The notes: a model not told the origin generated them from the letters alone. A DNA stretch of 64,000 nucleotides from Bacillota bacterium (GCA_023417475.1 JAEZFP010000033.1:62001-126000), one strand, 5' to 3'. Positions 26,734 to 35,802 are shown, counted from the stretch's first letter. Translations and numbers: made by a program.

Positions 26734-27657
26734 TCATTTAGTCCGAGCGATTGATCGGGTTTTGTTCGCCCAATGCCGTTTGCCAAAATTAGTGACGATC
26801 ACGCCGCCGATGGCGGTAATCCCGCCGATAATGGCAATAGGCCGTGGTATCTGGCGCAAACAGAGAAATTCGATGGCGATCGTCAACAGCGGAATTAAAA
26901 ATAAAAAGGAAGCCGCTTTGGAGGCATTGAGTTTGGAAAGGGTATAAGACCAAGTAAAGTAAGCAATAGCCCCCGGAAATATGCCGAGATATACGATGGC
27001 GATCGTTGGTTCGATCCCGGCGTGGGCGATTGCCGTCAGGCTTCCTTTGGAAAATAACAAAAGAAACAGGGTTCCGAACCAAATGGAGAAGGCGGTCACT
27101 TCAAAACTGGTATAACGCTGAAACAGTTTTTTTTGCAGGATGATGTAACCGCTGTGAAGCAACGCGGCCAGAAAAATTGCCAGGATACCACTGGAGAACG
27201 ATAGGCCGTTGCCTTCACCAATGGTGATAAAACTGACCCCGATAAAGCTGATGCCGATCCCGAGCCAGCCAAGTCTCGGCAGTTTCTCCTTCAAAGCGAA
27301 TACGGCAAAGATCGCGGTCAGAATGGGCGCGGTATTAATGACGAAACTGGCCGAGGAAGCGGTGACGGTTTGTTCACCCACGTTTAAGGCGACATTATAG
27401 CCGCCGATTCCAATTACTCCTGCCAACAAGAGTACGGGAAGCTCGCGCAGGTTCGGCAAACGGATTTTTTTACATAACGCCACCGGAATCAAGACCGCCG
27501 ACGCTGTGAGATACCGCAATAATCCGAGATGATATGGGGAATAGGTTCGCAACGCCAGGCGGATGCCGACGAATGCCGACGCCCAAAAGAAAAGCGTAAT
27601 GCCGATGGCGATTATTAAGTAAATTGATTGCTTTGAGAAACGTAGCTGCCGGTTCAT
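26734..27657 (-). CDS. DMT/EamA-family transporter
   Basis: 307 aa, about ten hydrophobic helices in two repeated EamA halves (first half ends near residue 145, second begins GLSFSSGILAIFLAALLHSGY). Drug/metabolite-type permease, usually exporting amino acids or metabolites. ATG at 27657 follows GGAGAGG. Divergent from a LysR gene across about 250 bases, the classic exporter-regulator pair. Substrate unknown. Confidence 0.88.
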   Translation of the reverse strand: MNRQLRFSKQSIYLIIAIGITLFFWASAFVGIRLALRTYSPYHLGLLRYLTASAVLIPVALCKKIRLPNLRELPVLLLAGVIGIGGYNVALNVGEQTVTASSASFVINTAPILTAIFAVFALKEKLPRLGWLGIGISFIGVSFITIGEGNGLSFSSGILAIFLAALLHSGYIILQKKLFQRYTSFEVTAFSIWFGTLFLLLFSKGSLTAIAHAGIEPTIAIVYLGIFPGAIAYFTWSYTLSKLNASKAASFLFLIPLLTIAIEFLCLRQIPRPIAIIGGITAIGGVIVTNFGKRHWANKTRSIARTK

Positions 27658-27910
27658 AGGTATCCTCTCCATCTGTTGATCAAAATCTTACAAATTCGCG
27701 TTTTAGGTTATACTGAATATTGTCAACCGTCTTGCCTGGCGACATATTTTTCATAATTCATAAATTGCAATACTACCGCGAAAAAATTCATCACAACTAA
27801 GCTAGCTCTTAATTAGGGTTTATGATATCATAAAAACAATCTTTGGTAAAATTGATAGTATTGAATATTTCAATCGAAGCAATCGATGGATTGAGTGGGA
27901 ATGGAATAGG

Positions 27911-28792
27911 ATGGAACTCCGTCAGTTAACCAGTTTTGTAACGGTCGCCAAATTGGGTAGCATTACGCAAGCCGCCAATGTTTTGGGCTATGCCCAGTCA
28001 TCAATCACGACCCAGATGCAGTTGCTCGAGGTGGAACTCGGCGCCAAATTATTTGAGCGGCTCGGCCGGAACTTAAACTTAAGCTCCGCCGGGCTTAAGC
28101 TACTTCCGTACGCGCAGCAGATTCTGCAATTGAGTTATGAGGCCCAACAAGTCCTGGCAGTGGGAGAAACGCTCAAAGGGACACTAACGATTGGCGCAGT
28201 GGAATCGCTTTGCGTCAAACGTTTGCCCGAGTTGGTCAAGGAGTTCCGCCAACGTTACCCGGCTGTTGAATTAGTGTTAAAATTGGGAAATTGTAGCGAT
28301 TTTCCGCAGTTGCTTACCGATAATCTTATTGACGTCGCTTTTTCGTTAGGACAGCAAAATATCCCCGCCTACTTGATTTCGGAGCGCTGTTGCGAAGAAC
28401 CGATGGTTCTTTTGGCGCCGCCCGGTCATCCGTTGCTTGCCCAGTCCGCGGTTTTTCCTCACGATCTGGCTGGAACGCCGTTGATCTTAACGGAAGCGAC
28501 CTGTCCGTACCGGAGCGTTTTTGAGACAATCTTGTATGAAGCGGGAATTCAGCCTTATTCAGTATTGGAGACAGGCAGCCTGCAGGCGATCAAGCAATTT
28601 GCCATGAGCGGACTGGGAATCACGCTGCTGCCTGCGATTGCGGTGACGGAGGAGTTAGCGACCGGACGCCTGGTTGAGCTCCCGTGGGTTGGACCGGATT
28701 TTGAAATGAAGACTCAAGTGCTCTATCACAAAGATAAATGGCTGTCGCCCCCAATCCGCGCATTGCTGGACTTAGCGGCAGAAATGTTATGA
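27911..28792 (+). CDS. LysR-family regulator
   Basis: 293 aa. N-terminal MELRQLTSFVTVAKLGSITQ with winged helix-turn-helix through residue 60, then a substrate-binding-like effector domain. Divergent from the DMT transporter, which it probably regulates. Upstream GGAATAGG is a plausible ribosome binding site. The DNA between the two genes (27658-27910) is A+T-rich and contains T-N11-A candidates but no single clear operator. Confidence 0.88.
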   Translation: MELRQLTSFVTVAKLGSITQAANVLGYAQSSITTQMQLLEVELGAKLFERLGRNLNLSSAGLKLLPYAQQILQLSYEAQQVLAVGETLKGTLTIGAVESLCVKRLPELVKEFRQRYPAVELVLKLGNCSDFPQLLTDNLIDVAFSLGQQNIPAYLISERCCEEPMVLLAPPGHPLLAQSAVFPHDLAGTPLILTEATCPYRSVFETILYEAGIQPYSVLETGSLQAIKQFAMSGLGITLLPAIAVTEELATGRLVELPWVGPDFEMKTQVLYHKDKWLSPPIRALLDLAAEML

Positions 28793-28950
28793 CCGTCGCA
28801 TTGAAGCGGACTACGAATCATTTTCCAAAGATAACCGGGGGATCAATGCTTGTTCCTTGATGCAACGAAAGGAGAATGAAGGAGTCGCGTGGAAGTGTTC
28901 GAATAGAAAAAATATGTCAATTACAAGTTGAATCGAAAGGGCGGAGAGAA

Positions 28951-30522
28951 ATGAAGAAGAAGATAATAAGCTGGTGGTTCGTTCTGCTAATCCTGGGGTG
29001 TTTCGTCATGTCGATGTCGACTTTCGCAGCCGAAACGACCCCCCCGGATAATAATCCGCTCTTTCCGGTTTCTAAGTATGGGTTGATCGGCTATATGGAT
29101 CTCACCGGAAAAGTGGTGATTAAACCGCAATATCAAAACGGCGGCGAATTTTTTCAAGGTTTGGCCGGCGTGAAGGATTATGACGAGAAAACCGCCTCGT
29201 TTCAATGGGGTTATATCGATAAAACCGGAAAGATGGTTATTCCACTCAAATATGAAAAGGTCTACGCTTTTGAAAAAGAAGGAGTGGCCATTGTGAAACT
29301 GCCGGTGGAGCAAGGCGGCAAGTTCTCATTGATCGATAAGAACGGTCAATTGGTAACCAACCGGACGTTCGACGATATTTACGGGTTTGACAACGGAATT
29401 ACCTCGGTGGTTTTAAACGGAAAGCACGGAATTATCGATAAGGCCGGACGTTTGCTTGTTGAACCCAAGTTTGACTATTTATATTGGTATACCGAAGGCT
29501 TGGCGATTGTCAATATCGGCGGGAAAACCGATGAGGACGGTGAATTTTCCGGTGGTAAATGGGGTTATCTCGACCGCAACGGAAAAGTTGTGATTACGCC
29601 ACGATATGATAACGCCTACTCGTTTAATGAAGGAATGGCGGTTGTGGTGATCAATGGCAAAACCGGCGTGATCGACAAACAAGGCAATCTGGTTCTTGAA
29701 CCGAAATATTATGATGTCGATGCCTTTCAAAACGGTATTGCTCGGGTTCAGATCGTTGGAACGCCAGACCGGGAAGGCAATCCGACCGGAGGAAAATGGG
29801 GGATCGTCGATAAGTCGGGCAGATTCATCGTGACGCCCCGTTACGATATGATCCGGATCGAACAAGGCAATTTGATTGCGGTCCGTCTCGGCAAAAAATG
29901 GGGTTATATCGACCGTTCGGGACGAAATGTGGTCGAACCGAAATACGATGACGCTTATGGTGTCAACGAGGGTTTGGCATTATTTAACATCGGCGGCGAA
30001 CGGGATGAAGACGACCTGCTTTCCGGCGGCAAATGGGGTTTTGTTGACGAGACCGGGAAGGTTGTGATTAAGCCCATTTTTGATGATGCCTTTAATTTTA
30101 GTGAAGGTCTCGCTGCGATTATCATCAATGATCGTTGGGGGGTGATTGACAAAACCGGGGCGATGATTGTGGCGCCGGAATACGATCACATCAATAATTT
30201 CAAGGACAGCGTGACTATCGCCCGCATTGATAAGAAAAAAGGCCTGTTAAGCAAAACCGGTAAATTGCTGGTCCCAGCGAAGTTTGATTATATTCTGGAT
30301 TTTGAAGGCGAATGGGCGTTGGTCAACAGCGGCGGTTCCAGCGACAATGACGGGAATGTCAATGGCGGCAAATGGGGATATATCAATAAAAACGGTAAAG
30401 TTATCGAACCGCAGTATGATGATGCCGAACAATTTAAAAATGGTTTGGCCAAAGTATACCGCGGTGATCGATGGGGTTATATCGACCGTAACGGCAAGTT
30501 TGTTTGGGAGCCGTCGAAATGA
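28951..30522 (+). CDS. Secreted WG-repeat protein
   Basis: 523 aa. ATG at 28951 begins a signal peptide (KKKIISWWFVLLILGCFVMS, cleavage near STFAA); AAAGGGCGGAGAG is upstream. The rest is about 13 tandem WG/KWG repeats of 30-45 residues, each W-G-[YIV]-[ILV]-[DN]-[KR]-x-G-[KR]-x-[VIL]-x-x-P-x-[YF]-D. Four repeats are preceded by an insert of type D-x-[DE]-[DG] followed by SGGKWG or TGGKWG (for example TDEDGEFSGGKWG). WG-repeat proteins are beta-rich and usually cell-surface; function is generally unknown. Single gene with its own terminator. Confidence 0.88.
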   Translation: MKKKIISWWFVLLILGCFVMSMSTFAAETTPPDNNPLFPVSKYGLIGYMDLTGKVVIKPQYQNGGEFFQGLAGVKDYDEKTASFQWGYIDKTGKMVIPLKYEKVYAFEKEGVAIVKLPVEQGGKFSLIDKNGQLVTNRTFDDIYGFDNGITSVVLNGKHGIIDKAGRLLVEPKFDYLYWYTEGLAIVNIGGKTDEDGEFSGGKWGYLDRNGKVVITPRYDNAYSFNEGMAVVVINGKTGVIDKQGNLVLEPKYYDVDAFQNGIARVQIVGTPDREGNPTGGKWGIVDKSGRFIVTPRYDMIRIEQGNLIAVRLGKKWGYIDRSGRNVVEPKYDDAYGVNEGLALFNIGGERDEDDLLSGGKWGFVDETGKVVIKPIFDDAFNFSEGLAAIIINDRWGVIDKTGAMIVAPEYDHINNFKDSVTIARIDKKKGLLSKTGKLLVPAKFDYILDFEGEWALVNSGGSSDNDGNVNGGKWGYINKNGKVIEPQYDDAEQFKNGLAKVYRGDRWGYIDRNGKFVWEPSK

Positions 30523-30538
30523 CGAAATAATGCCAAAT

Positions 30539-30576
30539 AACAACAAGGAGTGCCGCAAGTAGCACTCCTTGTTGTT
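30539..30576. terminator. Terminator between WG-repeat and SDR genes
   Basis: 15-bp perfect stem AACAACAAGGAGTGC / GCACTCCTTGTTGTT with an 8-nt loop, between convergent genes and touching the stop codon of the SDR gene. Confidence 0.88.
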
Positions 30577-31406
30577 TAATGATGAGTTTTGGCAATATAG
30601 CGCGCAATCGTCCGATCATAGTCGCCAGGATTGATCCGAGCCAGCCAATCAATTTTCTTGGCGTCTTTGCCAATTAAAATACGGGGTAGTTTATTTTTAA
30701 TACCTTGAATAATCACTCGAGCGGCTTCGTCCGGAGTCGTCTTAAAACCGGCCTCAATCCTGCGGATACTTGCCTGGATGGTTTCATGGTCAACAGGATA
30801 ATCCGTCCGCGAGTTACGGGCGATGTTGGTCTGAATACCGCCCGGAAATACCACGCTGACGGTTAAATTGCTCTGATGAAACTCTTGACGTAATGCTTCC
30901 GTGAAACCACGGACCGCAAACTTGCTAGCGCAATAAGCTGCTTGCCCGGGAATACCGAGTAAACCGTAGACACTTGAGATGTTGACAATGTTAGCCTCGG
31001 CTCGTTTTGCCAGATGGGGCAGTAACGCTTTGGTCATATGAATGACTCCCCAGAGATTGATATTGATTGTCCATTCCAATGTCTCATAGGTTAAATCGTT
31101 GACGTGCCCCGAAGAAGAAACCCCAGCGTTGTTTATCAGAACATCGACTGCTGCAAAGTCTTTTTGGACATTGTTTGCAAAGGTGATGACCTGATTACGT
31201 TGGGCTACATCAACTGGATAACTCCTGACCTTGTCCGGATGAATGTCCGGTCCTAACATGGTCACTGTTTCCTGCAGTTGAACCGGATTGATATCAGCTA
31301 AAGCCAAGCGAGCATGCTCCGTTTGATATAAGCGGATTGCTAAGGCCCGGCCGATCCCTGATCCAGCCCCAGTTAGCACTATGACTTTGTCATTTAATTG
31401 TTTCAT
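30576..31406 (-). CDS. Short-chain dehydrogenase/reductase
   Basis: 276 aa classical SDR. TGAGSGIG nucleotide-binding glycine motif at residues 12-19, NNAG near 90, catalytic Ser in NISSVYG and Y-x-x-x-K in AYCASK. Cytosolic NAD(P)-dependent oxidoreductase, substrate unknown. Lies 54 bases downstream of a TetR gene on the same strand, with a TetR-type palindrome in that gap; the two genes form a self-contained regulator-enzyme unit. Confidence 0.92.
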   Translation of the reverse strand: MKQLNDKVIVLTGAGSGIGRALAIRLYQTEHARLALADINPVQLQETVTMLGPDIHPDKVRSYPVDVAQRNQVITFANNVQKDFAAVDVLINNAGVSSSGHVNDLTYETLEWTININLWGVIHMTKALLPHLAKRAEANIVNISSVYGLLGIPGQAAYCASKFAVRGFTEALRQEFHQSNLTVSVVFPGGIQTNIARNSRTDYPVDHETIQASIRRIEAGFKTTPDEAARVIIQGIKNKLPRILIGKDAKKIDWLARINPGDYDRTIARYIAKTHH

Positions 31407-31429
31407 TCACACTCTCCTCCAGCTTTTTG

Positions 31430-31445
31430 TATACCGTACGGTATA
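31430..31445. promoter_or_regulatory. TetR-type operator upstream of the SDR gene
   Basis: Perfect 16-bp palindrome TATACCGTACGGTATA, about 24 bases before the SDR start. A near-identical copy precedes the tetR-like gene. Confidence 0.75.
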
Positions 31446-31460
31446 TAAAACGCCTAAAAA

Positions 31461-32027
31461 TTAGGCGTAAATGCCATACATAAATTGGTGGACGGCTTGT
31501 GTGGTTATGGTCTGATCGAGCGCTACGTATCCATTGACTGACAAACCAATATAGGTGTTGATCAGACCGATGAATGTCGCAGCTAGTGCCATGTGACGGC
31601 CTCGCATGTTCCCGTGATGTTCCGCTGCTAGAATAAATACCGTTTCTACCTCTTGGTATAAGGTTTCGTTGATTTCGCGGACCATTCGATTGGATAAGCT
31701 TTCATACGGCGCAAAATACATTGCGAGCTGCATTCGGTAAAATTCCTGATGAAGCTGGGCGTATTGAAACCAACTGTGAGCCAATTGATGAAGTGTAACT
31801 GATAGATCGCCGTGATATGTTGCAGCAGCGTGAATAGTGTTGTGCAACGGCATGCTGTATTCTTTTAAAAGTGCTGCTAAGACCCCTTGTTTATTGCCAA
31901 AGTAATAATAGAGTGTTGGTTTGGTGATTCCGGCGGCGGCGGCGATCGTTTGTACACCAACACTTTCGTAGCCTTGTTTGGCAAATAAGGCTAGCGCATT
32001 GTTGAGAATGACGGTTCGGTTATCCAT
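31461..32027 (-). CDS. TetR-family repressor
   Basis: 188 aa. N-terminal helix-turn-helix in residues 1-47 (YESVGVQTIAAAAGITKPTL then YYYFGNKQGVLAALL), typical of TetR; C-terminal ligand/dimer domain (TetR_C family not resolved). CGGAGGAG lies before the ATG. Flanked by two copies of a palindrome, one upstream (32057) and one before the downstream SDR (31430), suggesting autoregulation plus control of the enzyme. Confidence 0.92.
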   Translation of the reverse strand: MDNRTVILNNALALFAKQGYESVGVQTIAAAAGITKPTLYYYFGNKQGVLAALLKEYSMPLHNTIHAAATYHGDLSVTLHQLAHSWFQYAQLHQEFYRMQLAMYFAPYESLSNRMVREINETLYQEVETVFILAAEHHGNMRGRHMALAATFIGLINTYIGLSVNGYVALDQTITTQAVHQFMYGIYA

Positions 32028-32056
32028 AACTCCTCCGGGAGGTAGTTTGGTAGTAT

Positions 32057-32072
32057 TATACCCAACGGTATA
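32057..32072. promoter_or_regulatory. TetR-type operator upstream of the tetR-like gene
   Basis: TATACCCAACGGTATA, identical to the 31430 palindrome at 14 of 16 positions (only the two central bases differ). Located 30 bases before the start codon, where binding would block transcription. Confidence 0.75.
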
Positions 32073-32158
32073 GTAAAATATTCCTTTTTAAATATAAACT
32101 ACGTTTCGTTAAGAATTCAGCCAATTCAGGCTCAGTATTCTTAGCAGATCCAAATAAA

Positions 32159-32185
32159 AAACGCCGCGGTTTTGTCGCGGCGTTT
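32159..32185 (-). terminator. Terminator of the hcp gene
   Basis: 10-bp stem AAACGCCGCG / CGCGGCGTTT with a 7-nt loop; read on the minus strand it is followed by T-rich sequence. Confidence 0.87.
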
Positions 32186-32202
32186 GCGATATCGTTTCAG
32201 TC

Positions 32203-33762
32203 CTACCCTAAGACAGCTTTGAGATCAGCTTCAGGAGTCGTGATCGGCTTGAGGCCAAACTTCTCCACCAGGATCTGCAGAACGTTGGAGGAGAGGAAAG
32301 CCGGTAATGACGGCCCGATATAGATGTTTTTAATTCCTAAGGAAAGCAAGGTCAATAAGATACAGACCGCCTTCTGCTCATACCAGGAAAGAATCAGTGT
32401 TAGCGGTAGTTCATTGACGCCGCAATTGAACGCTTGTGACAAAGCCACGGCAACTTGGATTGCGGAGTAGGCATCGTTACATTGGCCCATATCCATAATC
32501 CGCGGCAATCCGCCGATAGTTCCCAGATCGAGATCGTTAAAGCGGAATTTACCGCAAGCTAGGGTCAGAATAACAGTGTCTTGGGGCGTTTGCTGCACAA
32601 ATTCGGTATAGTAGTTGCGACCCGGTTTCGCCCCGTCGCAGCCGCCAACCAGGAAGAAGTGTTTGATAGCGCCGGCTTTAACCGCGTCAATGACTTTGTC
32701 GGCCACGCCGAGAACGGTATTGTGGCCGAAACCGGTCATCAGTCGCGCACCGCCGTTGATACCGGCGAATGATTGTTCTTCCGACCAGCCGCCGAGTTCC
32801 AGCGCTTTTTGAATGATTGCGGCGAAATCTTTTTTATTGTTGACATCCGGGATATGTTGCAACTCCGGATAGGCGACTGTTGCGGTGGTATAAACCCGGT
32901 CGGCATAGGAAGCTTTGGGCGGCATCAGACAATTGGTAGTGAAGAGGAAGGCGCCGGGAACGCCGTCAAACTCTTTCTGCTGATTCTGCCAGGCCGTACC
33001 GAAATTACCTTTGAGATGCGCATATTTTTTGAGTTCCGGATAACCGTGGGCCGGCAACATTTCGCCATGGGTGTAAATGTTAACGCCTTTGCCTTCGGTC
33101 TGTTCCAACAGTTGTTTCAAATCGTAGAGATCATGGCCGGAGACGACAATGAACGGACCGGCTGCGATATGGGTGGTCACGGTAGTCGGGACCGGATGAC
33201 CGTAGGTTGAGGTATTGGCTTCATCCAACAATTCCATACAGCGCAGGTTGAACCCGCCAAACTCCATCAACAGTTCCAGCCATTCTCCGGCGGTATGCTC
33301 CTGGGCGATCGCCTGCAAACCTTGATAGAACCAACTCATGACCGTCGGATCGGTTTTGCCGAGGACGTAAGCGTGATAAGCATAAGCGGCCATGCCGCGC
33401 ATGCCCAGCAAGAGCGTGGAGCGGAGCGAGACAATGTCCGTGTCGCCTTGCCAGAGGGATTCCCAATCAAACGTGGGTGCGCCGCCGAGGGTTTGGGTCG
33501 CGGATTGCACTTTGCTTTTTAAATGATCAATGCTGACCGGATCAAAACTGACGTTGGTCACGGTGGTGAATAATCCTTCGATCATTAACTTATCCACGGC
33601 GGTTCCGGGATTTTTGCCTTGGGCGGCTTGGGCCAGCTCGATCAGGGCGCCGGTCAGTTCGTCTTGTTTATTGGCGACTTCCGGTTTTTTGCCACAAACG
33701 CCCGAAACCGTACAACCCTTGCCACCGGCGGTTTGTTCACATTGAAAACAAAACATACTCAT
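32203..33762 (-). CDS. hcp: Hybrid-cluster protein (hydroxylamine reductase)
   Basis: 519 aa iron-sulphur-oxygen enzyme, now mainly regarded as an NO reductase/nitrosative-stress protein. The N-terminal CFQCEQTAGGKGC plus CGKKPEV gives the C-x2-C-x7-8-C-x5-6-C proximal [4Fe-4S] site; hybrid-cluster ligands include HGEMLPAHGYPEL, TNCLMPP, GGCDGAKPGR and LACGKFRFN. ATG 33762 follows AAGGAGG; a second ATG two codons on is possible. Divergent from a Crp/Fnr regulator across 145 bases, with a shared palindrome. Cytosolic. Confidence 0.95.
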   Translation of the reverse strand: MSMFCFQCEQTAGGKGCTVSGVCGKKPEVANKQDELTGALIELAQAAQGKNPGTAVDKLMIEGLFTTVTNVSFDPVSIDHLKSKVQSATQTLGGAPTFDWESLWQGDTDIVSLRSTLLLGMRGMAAYAYHAYVLGKTDPTVMSWFYQGLQAIAQEHTAGEWLELLMEFGGFNLRCMELLDEANTSTYGHPVPTTVTTHIAAGPFIVVSGHDLYDLKQLLEQTEGKGVNIYTHGEMLPAHGYPELKKYAHLKGNFGTAWQNQQKEFDGVPGAFLFTTNCLMPPKASYADRVYTTATVAYPELQHIPDVNNKKDFAAIIQKALELGGWSEEQSFAGINGGARLMTGFGHNTVLGVADKVIDAVKAGAIKHFFLVGGCDGAKPGRNYYTEFVQQTPQDTVILTLACGKFRFNDLDLGTIGGLPRIMDMGQCNDAYSAIQVAVALSQAFNCGVNELPLTLILSWYEQKAVCILLTLLSLGIKNIYIGPSLPAFLSSNVLQILVEKFGLKPITTPEADLKAVLG

Positions 33763-33827
33763 GATTGATGATCCTCCTTTATCATTGAACCTGTTGTTTT
33801 TTAGCAATTTTTCTGCCGAGATTGGAA

Positions 33828-33857
33828 TTGCTTAACTCGGTTTCATTGTAGTATAAT
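33828..33857 (+). promoter_or_regulatory. Promoter of the Crp/Fnr-family gene
   Basis: TTGCTT, 18-base spacer, TATAAT at 33852-33857. The predicted start would be near 33864, so the palindrome at 33872 lies just downstream, a position for repression. Confidence 0.6.
33845..33850 (-). promoter_or_regulatory. Candidate -10 box of the hcp promoter
   Basis: TACAAT on the minus strand, with no good -35 box behind it. The palindrome at 33872-33887 is centred about 41.5 bases upstream of the predicted start (near 33838), the geometry of class II activation by Crp/Fnr proteins. Confidence 0.5.
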
Positions 33858-33871
33858 CAAGGCAGTAAATC

Positions 33872-33887
33872 GGTAACTTAGGTTACC
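33872..33887. promoter_or_regulatory. Crp/Fnr-type operator GGTAAC-N4-GTTACC
   Basis: 16-bp inverted repeat GGTAACTTAGGTTACC. The 5-4-5 geometry of its core GTAAC-N4-GTTAC is the spacing of Fnr-type sites. It lies between hcp and the regulator gene and could act on both. Confidence 0.65.
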
Positions 33888-33907
33888 AATTGCAAAGGAA
33901 AATGAAA

Positions 33908-34594
33908 ATGTATCAAAAATGGCTGCCCCAATTGACTTCCTGTCCGATCTTCCAGGGGAATTCCGCCGCTGAAATCGTTGCAATGCTGGAATGTTTACGG
34001 CCCACTGTCAACATGTATCATCCCGGCGAATGTATTGCAATCGCCGGTACCCCCCTGACCGGACTGGGCGTTGTCCTAACCGGACGGGTGACCATCTCCA
34101 AAGAGAAGGTCTCCGGGGAACGGGTTTTGATTGCCATTGCCGGACCGGGGACCATGTTTGGCGAGGTCGCGGCCTTCGCCGGCAACCGGGTTTGGCCGGC
34201 GACGGTTATGGCGGATGACGCTTCGAAAGTGTTGTTTTTACCACCCGAGAAGATTGTCAACAACTGCCATCACCAATGTCAATTCCACCGGCGCTTGACC
34301 ACGAACATGCTGGGAATTATTGCGGGCAACGCGTTGCTGCTCAACAAAAAGCTGGAGTTTCTCACCATGAAGAGTTTGCGGGAGAAGATTGCCGCGTTTT
34401 TACTGGAACAATCGGAGCGGAACGCCAATCTGACGTTTGTCTTGCCCTTTGACCGGGATGAACTCGCCGATTTTCTGGGTGTTTCCCGACCTTCGCTGTC
34501 CCGGGAGTTGGGGCGGATGCGAGATGAAGGACTGATCGAATTTCACCGTTCCGCCGTGAAGATTATCAATCTTCAAGCGTTGTGCGGTGCCTGA
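33908..34594 (+). CDS. Crp/Fnr-family regulator, probable HcpR-type
   Basis: 228 aa. N-terminal cyclic-nucleotide-binding-like beta barrel (about residues 20-120) and C-terminal winged helix (RDELADFLGVSRPSLSRELG). ATG 33908 has AAGGA eight bases upstream; the ATG at 33902 is too close. No Fnr-type N-terminal cysteine cluster is seen, so direct [4Fe-4S] oxygen sensing is unlikely. Adjacent and divergent to hcp, as are the HcpR regulators that switch on hybrid-cluster protein under nitrosative stress; function is inferred from that context and the shared site. Confidence 0.87.
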   Translation: MYQKWLPQLTSCPIFQGNSAAEIVAMLECLRPTVNMYHPGECIAIAGTPLTGLGVVLTGRVTISKEKVSGERVLIAIAGPGTMFGEVAAFAGNRVWPATVMADDASKVLFLPPEKIVNNCHHQCQFHRRLTTNMLGIIAGNALLLNKKLEFLTMKSLREKIAAFLLEQSERNANLTFVLPFDRDELADFLGVSRPSLSRELGRMRDEGLIEFHRSAVKIINLQALCGA

Positions 34595-34668
34595 ACATTT
34601 TGGGCGGTTGATTCAAAACGTTTATGGAAAAGTTAACCGCCCGTTCATTGCAAAAGGAGTAATATTTT

Positions 34669-35571
34669 ATGACTCAATATCAAGTTTATCAAGTGGATTC
34701 ATTCACCAAAGAACGTTTCAAGGGCAATCCGGCCGGGGTAGTGTTGGGAGCCGAAGGATTGAATGAGGCCCGGATGCAAGCGATTGCCCGGGAGTTAAAC
34801 AACTCGGAGACGGCTTTTGTATTTGGGCCGGACTCGCCCGATTGCGACGGGGTGATTCGCTATTTCACCCCAACGGCCGAAGTTCCCATCTGCGGCCATG
34901 CCACCATTGCCGCGATGTATGTCAAAGCGGTCGCGGAAGAATTACCCACGTCGGTCTTTCGGATGCGGACCGGAGCCGGTGTCCTGCCGTTTGCGATCCG
35001 TCAAACCGGCGCCGACTATCGCGTTGTGATGACTCAAGGCCGGATTGAGTTTGGCGCCGTATTCGAAGGGGAGCTCCGGGAACGGCTCCGCCAAGGATTA
35101 GGCCTGGCCGAAACCGATTTGGACTCGCGTTGCCCGGTGCAGATTGTTTCAACCGGCCATTCGAAAGTGTTGATCGGGATCAAGCGTCGCGCCGTCTTAA
35201 ACAAACTGACTCCCAACCTGACGGCGTTGGCGGAGCTGAGTAAAGCGATCGGTTGTAACGGTTATTTTGTCTTCACCTTTGACTCGGACCGTAACGATAT
35301 TTTGACCTATGGCCGGATGTTCGCTCCGGCGATCGGAATCAACGAGGACCCGGTCACCGGCAATGCCCATGGTCCGCTCGGCGCCTATCTGGTCCACCAT
35401 GGCCTGGCGGATGCTCAAGGAGCAACGTTCGCCTTTCAAGGTCGTCAGGGCGAGGCGATCGGACGGCTGGGAACGGTGGCGGTCGAGGTGCGGATTGAAG
35501 ATGGTAAACCGGCGTTGGTGCAGATTGCCGGGGAAGCGGTGATTGTGTTCCGGACGGAGCTTGAGGTATAA
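34669..35571 (+). CDS. PhzF-family isomerase
   Basis: 300 aa two-domain diaminopimelate-epimerase-like fold protein. N-terminal YQVYQVDSFTKERFKGNPAGVV, the catalytic Glu in LNNSETAF, CGHATIAA and the C-terminal DPVTGNAHGPLG are the PhzF family signatures. No phenazine genes are present, so it is one of the many uncharacterised PhzF paralogues. AAAGGAG lies upstream. Possibly follows the regulator gene without a strong terminator (an 8-bp GGGCGGTT / AACCGCCC pair at 34602-34642 has a 25-nt loop and no T-run). Confidence 0.9.
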   Translation: MTQYQVYQVDSFTKERFKGNPAGVVLGAEGLNEARMQAIARELNNSETAFVFGPDSPDCDGVIRYFTPTAEVPICGHATIAAMYVKAVAEELPTSVFRMRTGAGVLPFAIRQTGADYRVVMTQGRIEFGAVFEGELRERLRQGLGLAETDLDSRCPVQIVSTGHSKVLIGIKRRAVLNKLTPNLTALAELSKAIGCNGYFVFTFDSDRNDILTYGRMFAPAIGINEDPVTGNAHGPLGAYLVHHGLADAQGATFAFQGRQGEAIGRLGTVAVEVRIEDGKPALVQIAGEAVIVFRTELEV

Positions 35572-35589
35572 GTTCCGCCAAGCACGACA

Positions 35590-35616
35590 TGGCTTGCCTG
35601 AAGTCTCGGCAAGCTT
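35590..35616 (+). terminator. Hairpin after phzF-like gene
   Basis: Stem GCTTGCC / GGCAAGC with 9-nt loop and a T-rich tail (TTGTTTT). The sequence resembles the hairpin at 43990-44016 that heads the 21-bp array. The rest of 35617-35802 holds two more short imperfect hairpins and no gene. Confidence 0.5.
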
Positions 35617-35802
35617 GTTTTGGAAGAAAGTAAGTTCGCCCGAAACCTCGGGAAATTCGTTTTGGCGCTCCGCCAGAGCGGCGTTTGTGTAACCCGATAA
35701 TATCCAACGAGCGGCAGGAAATGGATAGTAATTGGCCGAATTGCTCAAGTAAACGCTTTCAAGAAAGCGAATGGCCTTCAATTCGATATAAGGTGAAACA
35801 AA

